Assembly (NCBI RefSeq): GCF_003206575.1
Contig: NZ_PZJO01000006.1
Location: 194,514-258,513 of the forward strand
Length of the DNA: 64,000 nt
Direction: 5' to 3'
Source: Salinicola endophyticus
GTDB lineage: Bacteria; Pseudomonadota; Gammaproteobacteria; Pseudomonadales; Halomonadaceae
The notes under the pieces are model-generated. The model was not told the DNA's origin. It saw only the letters and a program-made list of their open reading frames with translations, and did no database searches. Of this stretch, positions 9,669 through 19,329 are shown piece by piece; the stretch's first letter is position 1; the number at the start of each line of letters is the position of its first letter. The position numbers were made by a program, and so were the translations under genes.

Positions 9669-10802
9669 TCAGTCGGCGTCTAGCTGGATCGACTGAATAT
9701 AGCGTTCGTGGCGCTTGGTACGATCCTTGACCCGGCCGACCAGCTGGCCGCAGGCGGCGTCGATATCGTCGCCGCGGGTCGAGCGCACCGGCGCGGTGTA
9801 GCCCAGTTCATAGAGCCAGCGCTGGAAGCGCATGACCTGATTGCGCGACGGGGTCTCGTAGCCCGAGTGCGGGAACGGGTTGAACGGGATCAGGTTGATC
9901 TTGCACGGCAGCTCGTCGAGCAGCTTGGCCAGCTGTTCGGCATGTGCCTGCTGGTCGTTGACGTCCTTGATCAGGGTGTACTCGATGGTGATATGGCGGG
10001 CGTCGCCACACTTGTCGAGATAACGCTTGCAGGCGTCGAGCAGCTTGCGGATGTTGTACTTGCGGTTGAGCGGTACCAGCTCGTTGCGCAGCTCGTCATT
10101 GGCTGCATGCAGCGAGATCGCCAGGCTCACGTCGAGCTCGTCGCCGAGCTTGTCGATCATCGGCACCACGCCGGAGGTGGAGAGTGTCACCCGGCGCTTG
10201 GACAGGCCGTAGGCGTTGTCGTCGAGCATCAGCTTCATCGACGGCACCACGTTGTCGTAGTTGAGCAGCGGCTCGCCCATGCCCATCATCACCACATTGG
10301 TGATCGCGCGGCGTCCGTCGGCGGCACTCATGCGTCCGCCGGCACGCTGCTGGGCGACCCACACCTGACCGATGATCTCGGCGCTGGTGAGGTTGCGCTG
10401 AAAGCCCTGCTTGCCGGTGGAGCAGAAGCTGCAGTCGAGCGAACAGCCCACCTGGGACGAGACGCACAGGGTGCGGCGCGTACCGTTGTCGGCGGGGATC
10501 AGCACGGTCTCGACGTAGCTGCCGTCCTCGACCTCGAGCACCCACTTGCGCGTGCCATCGCTGGAGGTGCCTTCGTAGACCACGCCCGGGCCGCGAATCT
10601 CGGCGTGCTCGGCCAGACGCGCGCGCAGCGATTTCGACAGGTTGGTCATCGACTCGAAATCGTCGCAGCCTTCCTGGTGAATCCATTTCATGACCTGGGC
10701 GGCGCGAAACTTCTTCTCGCCTAACGAGACGAAGAAGGCTTCCATCTGTTCGCGGGATAGCCCAAGAAGATTGGTACGCGGGGTGTCAGTGGCAGCGCTC
10801 AT
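9669..10802 (-). CDS. rlmN: 23S rRNA/tRNA adenine-C2 methyltransferase RlmN
   Basis: Radical SAM enzyme that methylates A2503 of 23S rRNA and A37 of some tRNAs. The radical SAM motif CSLDCSFC (C-x3-C-x2-C) is at about residues 123-130, MGMGEPLLN follows, and the C-terminal catalytic cysteine is in DIDAACGQL. The start chosen is the ATG for MSAATDTPR, giving 377 residues like the family; the frame upstream to 11042 codes for a low-complexity, non-conserved stretch and overlaps ndk. The gene is downstream of ndk, separated by a hairpin. Confidence 0.96.
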   Translation of the reverse strand: MSAATDTPRTNLLGLSREQMEAFFVSLGEKKFRAAQVMKWIHQEGCDDFESMTNLSKSLRARLAEHAEIRGPGVVYEGTSSDGTRKWVLEVEDGSYVETVLIPADNGTRRTLCVSSQVGCSLDCSFCSTGKQGFQRNLTSAEIIGQVWVAQQRAGGRMSAADGRRAITNVVMMGMGEPLLNYDNVVPSMKLMLDDNAYGLSKRRVTLSTSGVVPMIDKLGDELDVSLAISLHAANDELRNELVPLNRKYNIRKLLDACKRYLDKCGDARHITIEYTLIKDVNDQQAHAEQLAKLLDELPCKINLIPFNPFPHSGYETPSRNQVMRFQRWLYELGYTAPVRSTRGDDIDAACGQLVGRVKDRTKRHERYIQSIQLDAD

Positions 10803-10849
10803 GGCAACGGGACCGGCTCGAGAATGGCGGGGTGTCCGGGGGACGCGGG

Positions 10850-10878
10850 CGACGACCGGCCGCAGCGGCCGGTCGTCG
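10850..10878 (-). terminator. Hairpin directly after ndk
   Basis: A 13-bp perfect stem (CGACGACCGGCCG and its complement) with a 3-base loop starts 6 bases after the ndk stop codon and ends about 48 bases before rlmN. There is no clear T-run, so it may be a partial terminator or a stabiliser of ndk mRNA. Confidence 0.5.
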
Positions 10879-10884
10879 GGCGAA

Positions 10885-11313
10885 TCAGCCGCGCGGGCAG
10901 ATGTCGCTCTCTTCGAAGAAGTAGCTGATTTCGCGCGCGGCGGATTCGGTGGCGTCGGAGCCATGTACCGCGTTGGCGTCGATGGAGGTGGCGAAGTCGG
11001 CGCGGATGGTGCCCGGCTCGGCTTCCTTCGGGTTGGTCGCACCCATCAGCTCGCGGTTCTTGGCCACGGCGCCTTCACCTTCGAGGACCTGGACCATGAC
11101 CGGACCGGAGGTCATGAACGCGACCAGGTCGGCGAAGAAACCGCGCTCTTTGTGCTCGGCGTAGAAGCCTTCCGCCTGCGCCTGGGAAAGGTGCAGCATC
11201 TTGGCTGCGACGATGCGCAGGCCGGCTTTCTCGAAACGGCTGTAGATGTCGCCGATCGCGTTCTTGGCAACGGCATCGGGCTTGATGATGGACAGCGTGC
11301 GCTCGGTAGCCAT
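10885..11313 (-). CDS. ndk: nucleoside diphosphate kinase
   Basis: Transfers the gamma phosphate between nucleoside di- and triphosphates through a phosphohistidine. The active-site histidine is in [12 protein letters not shown] near the C-terminus; the nucleotide-site sequence [11 protein letters not shown] is also present. The ATG for [15 protein letters not shown] has AGGAG 8 bases upstream and gives 142 residues, the standard size. The frame extending to 11487 has no conserved residues. It stands between iscA and rlmN; in pseudomonads ndk follows fdx of a longer isc operon. Confidence 0.97.
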   Translation of the reverse strand: MATERTLSIIKPDAVAKNAIGDIYSRFEKAGLRIVAAKMLHLSQAQAEGFYAEHKERGFFADLVAFMTSGPVMVQVLEGEGAVAKNRELMGATNPKEAEPGTIRADFATSIDANAVHGSDATESAAREISYFFEESDICPRG

Positions 11314-11348
11314 GAGTTCGGTCTCCTGATCAGTAGAGAAAGATGGAA

Positions 11349-11418
11349 CCGGCCGCGATGGCGGCCGGGTATCCGGTTGGGATAGATGAAACGACGCGCC
11401 ACCGGAGTGGCGCGTCGT
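11349..11418 (-). promoter_or_regulatory. Two hairpins in the ndk leader
   Basis: Between iscA and ndk there are two GC-rich hairpins: 11349-11368 (8-bp stem CCGGCCGC, 4-base loop) and 11391-11418 (12-bp stem ACGACGCGCCAC, 4-base loop). On the minus strand the second is followed by TTTCATC, so it may terminate the isc transcript. The first lies just upstream of the ndk ribosome binding site and could stabilise the leader. Function is inferred. Confidence 0.45.
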
Positions 11419-11552
11419 CGAAAACGGTTTCGGCCAGGCGCTTTCTACCTCGATACTCTGGGAGAAGGGGCCGAAAAATCGCGCCATTGTAGCCTAAGCA
11501 TCCGAGGGACGCACCCCGGCCGCTCCGCGGGATCAGACGCTGACGCTTGCGT

Positions 11553-11879
11553 TCAAACGCTGAAGCTCTCGCCGCAACCGCACTCGTCGGTGACATTGGG
11601 GTTGTTGAAGCGGAAGAAGCGGTTGAGCCCTTCGTTGACGTAGTCGACCTCGGTGCCATCGAGGATCGCCAGCGCCTCGCGGTCGACCAGCACCTTGACC
11701 CCGCGCTCCTCGAAAGCGATCTCGTCGTCGCGCGCTTCGTCGGCGATATCGAGCACGTAGCTGTAGCCGGAGCAGCCGCTCGGCTTGACCGCCACCCGCA
11801 GTCCCAGGCCGCTGCCGCGCTCGGCGAGCACGTGGCGGATCTGGTTGGCGGCGGCTTCACTGATGCTGATGCTTTGCAT
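11553..11879 (-). CDS. iscA: A-type Fe-S carrier (IscA/ErpA-like)
   Basis: Small HesB-family carrier that delivers iron-sulfur clusters to target enzymes. The three conserved cysteines are present: one in GCSGYSY near residue 35 and two in the C-terminal CGCGESF. The ATG for MQSISISEAAANQIRH gives 108 residues, the family size. Located 44 bases after iscS with no iscU between them. Whether it acts as IscA or ErpA cannot be decided from sequence alone; I use iscA because of the iscS neighbour. Confidence 0.85.
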   Translation of the reverse strand: MQSISISEAAANQIRHVLAERGSGLGLRVAVKPSGCSGYSYVLDIADEARDDEIAFEERGVKVLVDREALAILDGTEVDYVNEGLNRFFRFNNPNVTDECGCGESFSV

Positions 11880-11923
11880 GCCTATCTCTCCCTGCTCGTG
11901 GCGAGTCATTTGGCTGGCTTCGC

Positions 11924-13099
<1,176 letters not shown>

Positions 13100-13158
13100 G
13101 GCACGGTAGATCTCTACAGTCGGTCGAGGGGCGTGACGTCTTTTCAAATCAACGCCTG

Positions 13159-13215
13159 TCTAAAGCAAGGTGCTTCTAAAGCAGGGTGCCTCTAAAACAA
13201 GTTGCCTCTAAAACA
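13159..13215. repeat. 16-bp tandem repeat, 3.5 copies, between iscR and iscS
   Basis: Units TCTAAAGCAAGGTGCT, TCTAAAGCAGGGTGCC and TCTAAAACAAGTTGCC are followed by a partial TCTAAAACA. They fill most of the gap between the iscR stop and iscS start, so they would lie in the mRNA leader of iscS. They do not match the E. coli IscR type 1 or type 2 sites that I know. Confidence 0.85.
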
Positions 13216-13222
13216 TAGTCGC

Positions 13223-13708
13223 TCAGTGCGACGAAACCGTGATCGTTGCCGGGTCATCCTGGCGCGACACCGGCGCCTGGCGCTGGCGTTCGGCGATCAC
13301 TCGCACCTCTTCCCGGCGTACCAGCTCCTGCAGCGTGATGTCGCTGAGGAAGCGCTGGATCTCGTCGGAAAGATCGCACCATAGATGGTGCGTGATGCAT
13401 TTGCTGCCCTGCTGGCAGTCGGCCTGGCCGTGACAGCGGGTGGCGTCCACCGACTCGTTGACGGCATCGATCACCCCGGCGACCGAGATCGCCTCGGGGG
13501 TGCGCCCCAGCCGATAGCCGCCGCCCGGCCCGCGCACGCTGGTCACCAGCTGCGCCCGGCGCAGACGGGCGAACAGCTGCTCGAGATAGGAGAGCGAAAT
13601 GCCCTGGCGCTTGGAGATATCGGCCAGGCATACCGGTCCCTGATCGGCGTTGAGCGCCAGATCGAGCATGGCGGTGACGGCATAGCGGCCTTTGGTGGTC
13701 AGACGCAT
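13223..13708 (-). CDS. iscR: Fe-S cluster-sensing Rrf2 regulator IscR
   Basis: Rrf2-family repressor/activator that binds a 2Fe-2S cluster and controls Fe-S assembly genes. It has an N-terminal winged HTH ([38 protein letters not shown]) and the cluster ligands: three cysteines spaced C-x5-C-x5-C in [13 protein letters not shown], with the nearby His of THHLWC. Length is 161 residues from the conserved ATG; a longer frame to 13795 is unconserved. It is first in the minus-strand isc genes and probably autoregulates them. Confidence 0.93.
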   Translation of the reverse strand: MRLTTKGRYAVTAMLDLALNADQGPVCLADISKRQGISLSYLEQLFARLRRAQLVTSVRGPGGGYRLGRTPEAISVAGVIDAVNESVDATRCHGQADCQQGSKCITHHLWCDLSDEIQRFLSDITLQELVRREEVRVIAERQRQAPVSRQDDPATITVSSH

Positions 13709-13829
13709 CGGAGGAGTCGGCGGTCGCTGCAAAGATGCCGGCATTATGGAAAACCCGAGTAGAACGGTCAACCATTCCCCGCGGCGTCGCGCCACCCCGG
13801 CACCCCGCGAGGCGAGCCCGTCGGCGCGC

Positions 13830-14621
13830 TCACTCGCCGTCGCGTGGCGCTGGGGCTGTGTCGCGCAGGCGCTTGTCCATGGTGCCGAGGATGCCGCGCA
13901 GGATATTCATCTCCATGCTGTCGAGATGGGCACGCAGAAACAGCCGGCGCAGGCGTGCCATGAGCTGGCGCGGGTTGTCCGGGTCGTGGAACTCCAGCGT
14001 GGTCAGGGTACGCTCGAGATGGGCGAAGAAGCGCTCCATGTCGGCGTGGCTGGCCGGCGGGTTGTCCCAGGCCACGCCGAACGGCTGCGCGGCGTCGTCA
14101 TCCGCGTCCGAGGCCGCTTCGCGGGTGGCGAGCCATGCCTGGCGGCACTCGTAGGCCAGCACCTGCACCGCCGCGGCGAGGTTGAGCGAGCTGAAGTCGG
14201 GGTTGGTGGGGATGTGCACGTGGCGATGGCAGCGCTGCAGCTCGGCATTGGTGAGCCCGGTATCCTCGCGGCCGAACACCAGCGCGACCCGGCTCTGGGC
14301 CGGGGCCAGCGCCGTGGGCAGGCTCCCCGCCAGCGCGCGGGGGCCGATCAGCGGCCACGGCAGATGGCGTGAACGCGCACTGGCACCCACCACCAGGGTG
14401 CAGTCGGCGACCGCCTCTTCGAGCTGGTCGTGGACGCGGGCGGCGTCGACCAGAGAGTTGGCACCGGAGGCCCGCGAGTAGGCCTCGCGATCCTTGGGGT
14501 CGCAGCGCGGTGCCACCAGCGCCAGATCGTCGAGCCCCATGTTGCGCATGGCGCGGGTGGCCCCGCCGATATTGCCGGGGTGGCTGGTGCCGATCAAAAC
14601 GATACGAATACGGTCGAGCAT
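13830..14621 (-). CDS. trmJ: tRNA (cytidine/uridine-32-2'-O)-methyltransferase TrmJ
   Basis: SPOUT-class methyltransferase that modifies position 32 of several tRNAs. Conserved elements are [20 protein letters not shown] at the N-terminus, the AdoMet knot region [13 protein letters not shown], and [21 protein letters not shown]. The start at MLDRIRI is chosen because homology begins there. The frame continues upstream to 14735 through a 15-bp tandem repeat coding a proline/aspartate-rich pentapeptide, so an extended N-terminus remains possible. It is divergent from suhB; the trmJ-suhB-isc neighbourhood is common in gammaproteobacteria. Confidence 0.92.
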   Translation of the reverse strand: MLDRIRIVLIGTSHPGNIGGATRAMRNMGLDDLALVAPRCDPKDREAYSRASGANSLVDAARVHDQLEEAVADCTLVVGASARSRHLPWPLIGPRALAGSLPTALAPAQSRVALVFGREDTGLTNAELQRCHRHVHIPTNPDFSSLNLAAAVQVLAYECRQAWLATREAASDADDDAAQPFGVAWDNPPASHADMERFFAHLERTLTTLEFHDPDNPRQLMARLRRLFLRAHLDSMEMNILRGILGTMDKRLRDTAPAPRDGE

Positions 14622-14622
14622 G

Positions 14623-14727
14623 GAGCTGTCGGGCCTGGAGGTGTCGGACATGGGTCTGTCGAGCCTGGGAGTGTCGAGTCGCGGGATACCGAGCCCAGGG
14701 GTGGCGAGCATGAGAGCGTCGGCCATC
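14623..14727. repeat. 15-bp degenerate tandem repeat, seven units, at trmJ 5' end
   Basis: Seven consecutive 15-base units, for example GAGCTGTCGGGCCTG, GAGGTGTCGGACATG, GGTCTGTCGAGCCTG, GGAGTGTCGAGTCGC and GGGGTGGCGAGCATG. They begin directly upstream of the conserved trmJ start. The trmJ frame stays open through them, so they could be an N-terminal extension or a repeat-filled leader. Confidence 0.8.
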
Positions 14728-14849
14728 GGGCGCAAAGCGGGAAAACGCGTAGTCTAGCATGCCCGTGCTCTGTTAGACTCTGCCGCGCTCTTTAACAGCT
14801 TTCGATCCCGCTCTCGATACCGTTCTCGATAGATACCAAGGCCAGATCC

Positions 14850-15644
14850 ATGCATCCGATGGTTCAATTCGCGCTGCGTGCTGCACGTAGCGCCGCTGAA
14901 CAGTTCGTTCGCATCCGCGACCGTCTCGAAGTCAGCCACGATGAGCAGGCCACCTCCGGTCTGCTGCAAGACACCGCGCGTAACGCCGAAACGCTGATCG
15001 TGCATCAGCTCACCCGCGGTTACCCCAAACACGGCGTGTCCGGCCGCTTCACCCCTTACCGTGAAGGCAAGGGTGAGGAGCGCGACACCGTATGGCACAT
15101 CGAGCCCATCCACGGCGAGTCCAACCTCGGTGTGGGGAGTCGCCAGTTCGCGATCTCGATGGTCTGCCTGGTCAAGGGACGTCCCGAGCATGCGGTGATC
15201 GTTGCGCCGTTCAGCGACGACGAGTTCCTGGTCAGCCGCGGCCGCGGTGCCCAGGGCAATGGCAAGCGTCTGCGCGTCTCCAAGACGGTCGGCGTCCCCG
15301 GTGCGCGTCTTGCGCTCTCCTGGCCCAGCGAAGAGTACCGCTCGCGCTGGCTGCCGCAGTACCTCACCGTGGTCGAGCGTCTCGGCCCGCAGATCGACAC
15401 GCTCGTCGGCAGCGGTTGTGCGCTGCTCGACCTGCTCGAATTCGCCGCCGGCCGCACCGATGCCGCCTTCGTGCTCGGTCTCGAAGAGCAGGATCACTGG
15501 GTCGGCTCGCTGCTGCTCAAGGAGGCCGGTGCGCTCTCCGGCGCCATCGACGGCTCGCCCAGCGTGGAAGTGGGCGGCACCCTGATGGCTGCCGGCCCGC
15601 GCCTCTACAAGGCCCTGGCACAACAGCTTAAAGCGAGCGTCTGA
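14850..15644 (+). CDS. suhB: SuhB-like inositol monophosphatase-fold protein, metal site degraded
   Basis: SuhB-family protein of 264 residues, collinear with E. coli SuhB (N-terminus MHPMVQFALRAAR; GRGAQGNGKRLR; AAGRTDAAF). The catalytic motif DPxDGT reads EPIHGES here, so the two metal-binding aspartates are Glu and His, and the TEESG glutamate motif is replaced by GVSGRF. The final metal-ligand region reads EEQDHWVGS; the aspartate appears kept, but W and AA of WDxAAG are lost. Phosphatase activity is therefore doubtful. In E. coli, SuhB also acts with NusA in rRNA antitermination, which does not need catalysis; this is the likely retained role. It is divergent from trmJ and followed by a strong terminator. 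Confidence 0.85.
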   Translation: MHPMVQFALRAARSAAEQFVRIRDRLEVSHDEQATSGLLQDTARNAETLIVHQLTRGYPKHGVSGRFTPYREGKGEERDTVWHIEPIHGESNLGVGSRQFAISMVCLVKGRPEHAVIVAPFSDDEFLVSRGRGAQGNGKRLRVSKTVGVPGARLALSWPSEEYRSRWLPQYLTVVERLGPQIDTLVGSGCALLDLLEFAAGRTDAAFVLGLEEQDHWVGSLLLKEAGALSGAIDGSPSVEVGGTLMAAGPRLYKALAQQLKASV

Positions 15645-15690
15645 GGCGTCGGTCGCCACGCCCGCAGGGCGCCAGGCGCTGCTGATATAA

Positions 15691-15723
15691 AGACACCCCG
15701 CCGGTTTTGCCGGCGGGGTGTCT
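15691..15723 (+). terminator. Rho-independent terminator of suhB
   Basis: A 14-bp perfect stem (AGACACCCCGCCGG and its complement) with a 5-base TTTTG loop, followed by CTGTTTTC. It lies about 46 bases after the suhB stop codon. Confidence 0.85.
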
Positions 15724-15724
15724 C

Positions 15725-15830
15725 TGTTTTCGGCCCCCTGTTTTCAGTCCCCCGTTTTCCACTCGCGTTTCAAGCTCTCGTTTTCAGCTCACGTTTTCAG
15801 GGCATGTTTCCGACGCCGGCGTCTGGATGG
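15725..15830. repeat. 13-14-bp degenerate tandem repeat after suhB terminator
   Basis: About seven units built on [C/T]GTTTTC plus 6-8 variable bases, for example CGTTTTCCACTCG, CGTTTCAAGCTCT, CGTTTTCAGCTCA and CGTTTTCAGGGCA. Located between suhB and the convergent esterase gene. No coding role is seen. Confidence 0.75.
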
Positions 15831-15878
15831 CTTGTCTACGCTGCGCGGAAGCGGGGCGCCGAGGGCGCCCCGGCTTGC

Positions 15879-17720
15879 TCAGATGCGCTTGCCCAGATTC
15901 ACGAACAGCGTGCTGGTGCGCGCATTGTCGGGATCGACACTGGCGCCGAGCTGGGTATCGATGCCCCAGAGCGTGGCCCGTGCGCCGACGTTGACCTCGA
16001 CATAGTCACGGTCGAAGGTGAGCTTGGGCACGCGATAGTCGCCCAGCTGCGGCAGGCTCTGCAGGGTCGCCGCGACGCCTTCGCTCTTTTCGAACTCGTG
16101 GTTGTAGGTGAGCTGCAGGTAGGGGTTGAGCGTCGGCCCGTGGCGGCGGATCTGCCAGCCGACCCGGCCCACCACCGAATCGATGTCCTGGTCGGGGTAG
16201 CTCAGCGAGGTCGACGCCTCTCCCTCTTCGTCATAGCCGTCGAGCTTGACCCGCTGCCAGGTCACACCGGCGATCGGCCCGGTGCGCACGTCGCCCTCGG
16301 GGATCGCGAAGGCGCGGAACTCGTAGCCGGCGTTGAGCGCCGCAGTCAGGTTGCTGCCGTCCGGCGAGCCGCGGTGGTGGCGGGTCGCGCTGCCGAGCTG
16401 CACTTCGCGGTCGATGTCGTAATCGAGCCAGCTGTAGCTGAGCTGGGCATTGACCCAGGCGCTGTCGGCGTACCAGCCGGAGAAGAGCCCGAGGGTAGTG
16501 TCCTTGCGCTGGAAGTCGCCGCGGCCGTCGCCGAAGTCGGCATCCTGATCGCCGTAGCCGACGAACCCGCCCAGTACCAGCCCATCCCGATACCAGTCCA
16601 CCCCGAACAGCCCCGCCGGCATGCTGGCGTCATACAGATCGCCGGAATCGAGCTGCTGATGCTCGGCGCGCAGATCGCCCCACCAGCGCAGGCCGTTGGC
16701 CAGCGGCACCGCGTTCAGGTGCTCGGCGACCCGATTGGCCCGGGAGCGTCCGCTGAGAACCGCCGAATGGGTCAGCAACTGCTGCTGCTGCGGGGCTTCG
16801 AGCAGCGAGATCACGTACTCGCCGATGATCCGATGGGTGGCGGTGGTGGGGTGGACGTCGTCGGCGAACACATAGTTTTCGTCGGCGCCGGGGGCGACCA
16901 GGGTGTTGGGCGTACACAGCGGTAGCGTCTGGGTACAGGCGCGGTCGGTGACATTGGTGAAGCCGTAGGCGGCGGGCTCGGCGACCACTTCCTGCAGCAG
17001 GCCGAAGGTATCCACCGGAATCACCTGGGCGCCGCTGGCGGCGACCGCCGCATAGAGCGCGCTGTTGTACTGCTGCGCCAGCGCTGTGGCACCCGCACTG
17101 GTGGCGGGATCGCCATTGAAGCGCGGCGTCAGGCCGAAGTCGGGAATGTTGAACAGCAGCACATGGCGCGCGCCGGCACCTTCCAGCGTGGCGAGAAGAC
17201 CGGCGGTGCCGGTGACCGCGGTGGTGATGGTGCTCTGGGCGTCGGCACCGCCGGCCACCGCGAACAGATCGTTGGCACCACCCCACACGGCATAGAGGGC
17301 ATCACCATCGGCCACACCGCCGGTGCTGGCGAGGTAGGTCGCGACCTGCTCGCTGAGGGCGGGTGCCGCGCCGAACGGGGTCGACGCCGGGGTGGTCACC
17401 CGGGCGCCGCCGGCGGCGTAGTCGTTACCGCCGACATTGCTGGGCTGGGCGTTGCTGGCATAGTGGCCGGCGACCCGTTCGGCCCATACCGGCCCGGGGT
17501 TGGTGGTGAAACGGCCGATGAAGGCCTGCTGGCTCGGGGTCAACGAGAGCGCGCTGCCGATGGCACCCCGGAAGTATCCGGTGTCGCTCAGGCTATCGCC
17601 GAAGAAAACGGTGTCGTCGAAGGTGTCATGGAAGCTGGAGGCGGCCAGCGCCGGGAGCGGCAGGGCGCTGGCCCCGACGATCATCCCCAGCGCCAGTTGC
17701 CGAGAGCGCGGCATTGGCAT
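15879..17720 (-). CDS. estA: autotransporter GDSL esterase (EstA-like)
   Basis: Surface esterase of the type Va secretion family. A signal peptide (about residues 1-27, ending LPALA) is followed by a GDSL/SGNH hydrolase domain. Its nucleophile serine is in GDSLSDTG (residues 41-48), the block II and III glycine/asparagine motifs are GGND (97-100) and GGAND (147-151), and the catalytic Asp/His are in DDVHP (287-291). The C-terminal half (about 330-613) is a beta-barrel ending in the aromatic/charged pattern TLFVNLGKRI. Length 613 fits P. aeruginosa EstA (about 646). It is likely anchored in the outer membrane with the esterase outside. It is monocistronic and convergent with suhB. Confidence 0.9.
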   Translation of the reverse strand: MPMPRSRQLALGMIVGASALPLPALAASSFHDTFDDTVFFGDSLSDTGYFRGAIGSALSLTPSQQAFIGRFTTNPGPVWAERVAGHYASNAQPSNVGGNDYAAGGARVTTPASTPFGAAPALSEQVATYLASTGGVADGDALYAVWGGANDLFAVAGGADAQSTITTAVTGTAGLLATLEGAGARHVLLFNIPDFGLTPRFNGDPATSAGATALAQQYNSALYAAVAASGAQVIPVDTFGLLQEVVAEPAAYGFTNVTDRACTQTLPLCTPNTLVAPGADENYVFADDVHPTTATHRIIGEYVISLLEAPQQQQLLTHSAVLSGRSRANRVAEHLNAVPLANGLRWWGDLRAEHQQLDSGDLYDASMPAGLFGVDWYRDGLVLGGFVGYGDQDADFGDGRGDFQRKDTTLGLFSGWYADSAWVNAQLSYSWLDYDIDREVQLGSATRHHRGSPDGSNLTAALNAGYEFRAFAIPEGDVRTGPIAGVTWQRVKLDGYDEEGEASTSLSYPDQDIDSVVGRVGWQIRRHGPTLNPYLQLTYNHEFEKSEGVAATLQSLPQLGDYRVPKLTFDRDYVEVNVGARATLWGIDTQLGASVDPDNARTSTLFVNLGKRI

Positions 17721-17878
17721 GGTGTCGATCCCTTGTGAGCTATTGTCGTGGCGCGTGGGAGTGCAGGCCGGCCCTGATAGCGGGGCGACGAGCGGTTCTC
17801 AAACGAGCGTTTACGTTATGACACAGCGCCGCCGCCGCGGCTGTAAGAGAAAGGTCGCATGGCGCCTTAAACCGACGC

Positions 17879-19321
17879 TCACGCCGGGCCGATCAGATGC
17901 TTGATCTCCACGTAGCTGGCGAGCCCCCAGGGGCCCAGCTCGCGGCCGATGCCGCTGCGCCCGAAGCCGCCCCAGCCGGCCTGGGGCAGCACCCGCTGCT
18001 CGCCGTTGAGCCAGACGCTGCCGGCGCGCAGCGCCCGGGCCACGCCACGCACACGGTCGAGGTCGCCACCGATCACGGTAGCGGCGAGACCGAAGTCACT
18101 GGCGTTGGCCAGCGCGATCGCCTCGGCGTCGCTGGCCACGCTGCGCGCGCACAGCACCGGGCCGAAGATCTCCTCCTGCCACAGGCGGCTGGTTACCGGC
18201 ACGTCGCGATATAGGGTGGGGGCGACGAACTCGCCCTGGGGCGGTAGTTGGCGGTGGCTGGCATCGCGCACCGCGACCAGCCCCTCGCTGGCGGCGAGGG
18301 CGAGATAGGCTTCCACTCGCTCGCGCTGCCGGGCGCTGGTCATCGGCCCCATGTCGGTCCCGGCGGCGAGCGGGTCGCCCAGGCACAGGGCATCGATCCG
18401 CTGGGCGAGCGCTGCGTAGAGCGCCTCGGCCAGGCTATGGTGCACCAGCAGCCGCGAGGTGGCCGAGCAGATCTGGCCGCTGTTGAAGAAGATCCCTGCC
18501 ATCACCCAGTCGGCGGCGCTGTCGACATCGGCATCGTCGAGCACCAGGATTGGCGACTTGCCGCCGAGCTCCAGCGAGACCCCGCGGCTGCCGCGGGCGG
18601 CGGCGCGCATCACCGTCTCGCCCACCGCGTTGCTGCCGGTAAACGAGAGCTTGTCGATACCGGGGTGGGCGCTCAGCGGAGCGCCGATGCCTTCGCCGTC
18701 GCCCAGCAGCAGGTTGAACACGCCGGGCGGCAGATCGATCTGTTCGGCGATCTCGGCCAGGGCCAGCTCCGGCAGCGGCACTACCTCCGAGGGCTTGAAC
18801 ACCACACAGCAGCCGGCGGCGAGGGCTGGGGCGATCTTCCAGGCGCTGGTCACCAGCGGGAAGTTCCACGCTGTGATCAGGCCCACCACGCCGGCGGGCT
18901 CTTCATAGATGCGGGCATCGATATCCGCCGCGGGTTCCACCGGGCGCCCCTGGCGCGCTTCCAGGTCTTGCGCCTGGGTGGCGTAGTAGCGATAGCAGGC
19001 CACGGCGTCATCGAGGTCGATATGGGTCTCGGCCAGGGCCTTGCCGTTGTTGCGTGCCGTGAGCCGGGTCAGCGTCTCTCGGCGGCTCTCCAGGGCGGTG
19101 GCCAGGGCCTCGAGATAGGCCGCGCGGCGCGCTCCGCCGAGGGCATGCCAGGCCGGCTGGGCGTCGCGGGCCGCGTTCACCGCGGCATCGACGTCACTGG
19201 CGTCGCCGGCGGTGATCTCGGCGAGCCGTGTCTGGCGATAAGGGTCGATGACCGGCAGGCGCCGTTCGCCCCGCGAGGCGATCCAGCGGTTGTCGATGAA
19301 CTGATGGTCGAGTCGTTGCAT
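17879..19321 (-). CDS. aminoaldehyde/betaine-aldehyde dehydrogenase family enzyme
   Basis: NAD(P)-dependent aldehyde dehydrogenase of 480 residues. The catalytic cysteine is in NSGQICSATSRLLVH and the general-base glutamate in SLELGGKSPILVL. Sequence style (FIDNRW..RLPVIDPY; NNGKALAETHIDLDDAV; VVGLITAWNFPL) resembles aminoaldehyde dehydrogenases of the plant AMADH/BADH type, several of which oxidise 4-guanidinobutyraldehyde. As the last gene of the gbuA operon, oxidation of 4-guanidinobutyraldehyde to 4-guanidinobutyrate is the best-fitting role (inference). The start is the ATG of MQRLDH, with GAGG 6 bases upstream; an ATG two codons earlier is possible. It lies 8 bases after the MBL hydrolase gene. 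Confidence 0.82.
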   Translation of the reverse strand: MQRLDHQFIDNRWIASRGERRLPVIDPYRQTRLAEITAGDASDVDAAVNAARDAQPAWHALGGARRAAYLEALATALESRRETLTRLTARNNGKALAETHIDLDDAVACYRYYATQAQDLEARQGRPVEPAADIDARIYEEPAGVVGLITAWNFPLVTSAWKIAPALAAGCCVVFKPSEVVPLPELALAEIAEQIDLPPGVFNLLLGDGEGIGAPLSAHPGIDKLSFTGSNAVGETVMRAAARGSRGVSLELGGKSPILVLDDADVDSAADWVMAGIFFNSGQICSATSRLLVHHSLAEALYAALAQRIDALCLGDPLAAGTDMGPMTSARQRERVEAYLALAASEGLVAVRDASHRQLPPQGEFVAPTLYRDVPVTSRLWQEEIFGPVLCARSVASDAEAIALANASDFGLAATVIGGDLDRVRGVARALRAGSVWLNGEQRVLPQAGWGGFGRSGIGRELGPWGLASYVEIKHLIGPA

Positions 19322-19329
19322 GGTCATCC

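Noticed and set aside
13159-13215. IscR binding sites
   Set aside because: The 16-bp units do not fit IscR type 1 or type 2 consensus known from E. coli, and they are tandem rather than palindromic.
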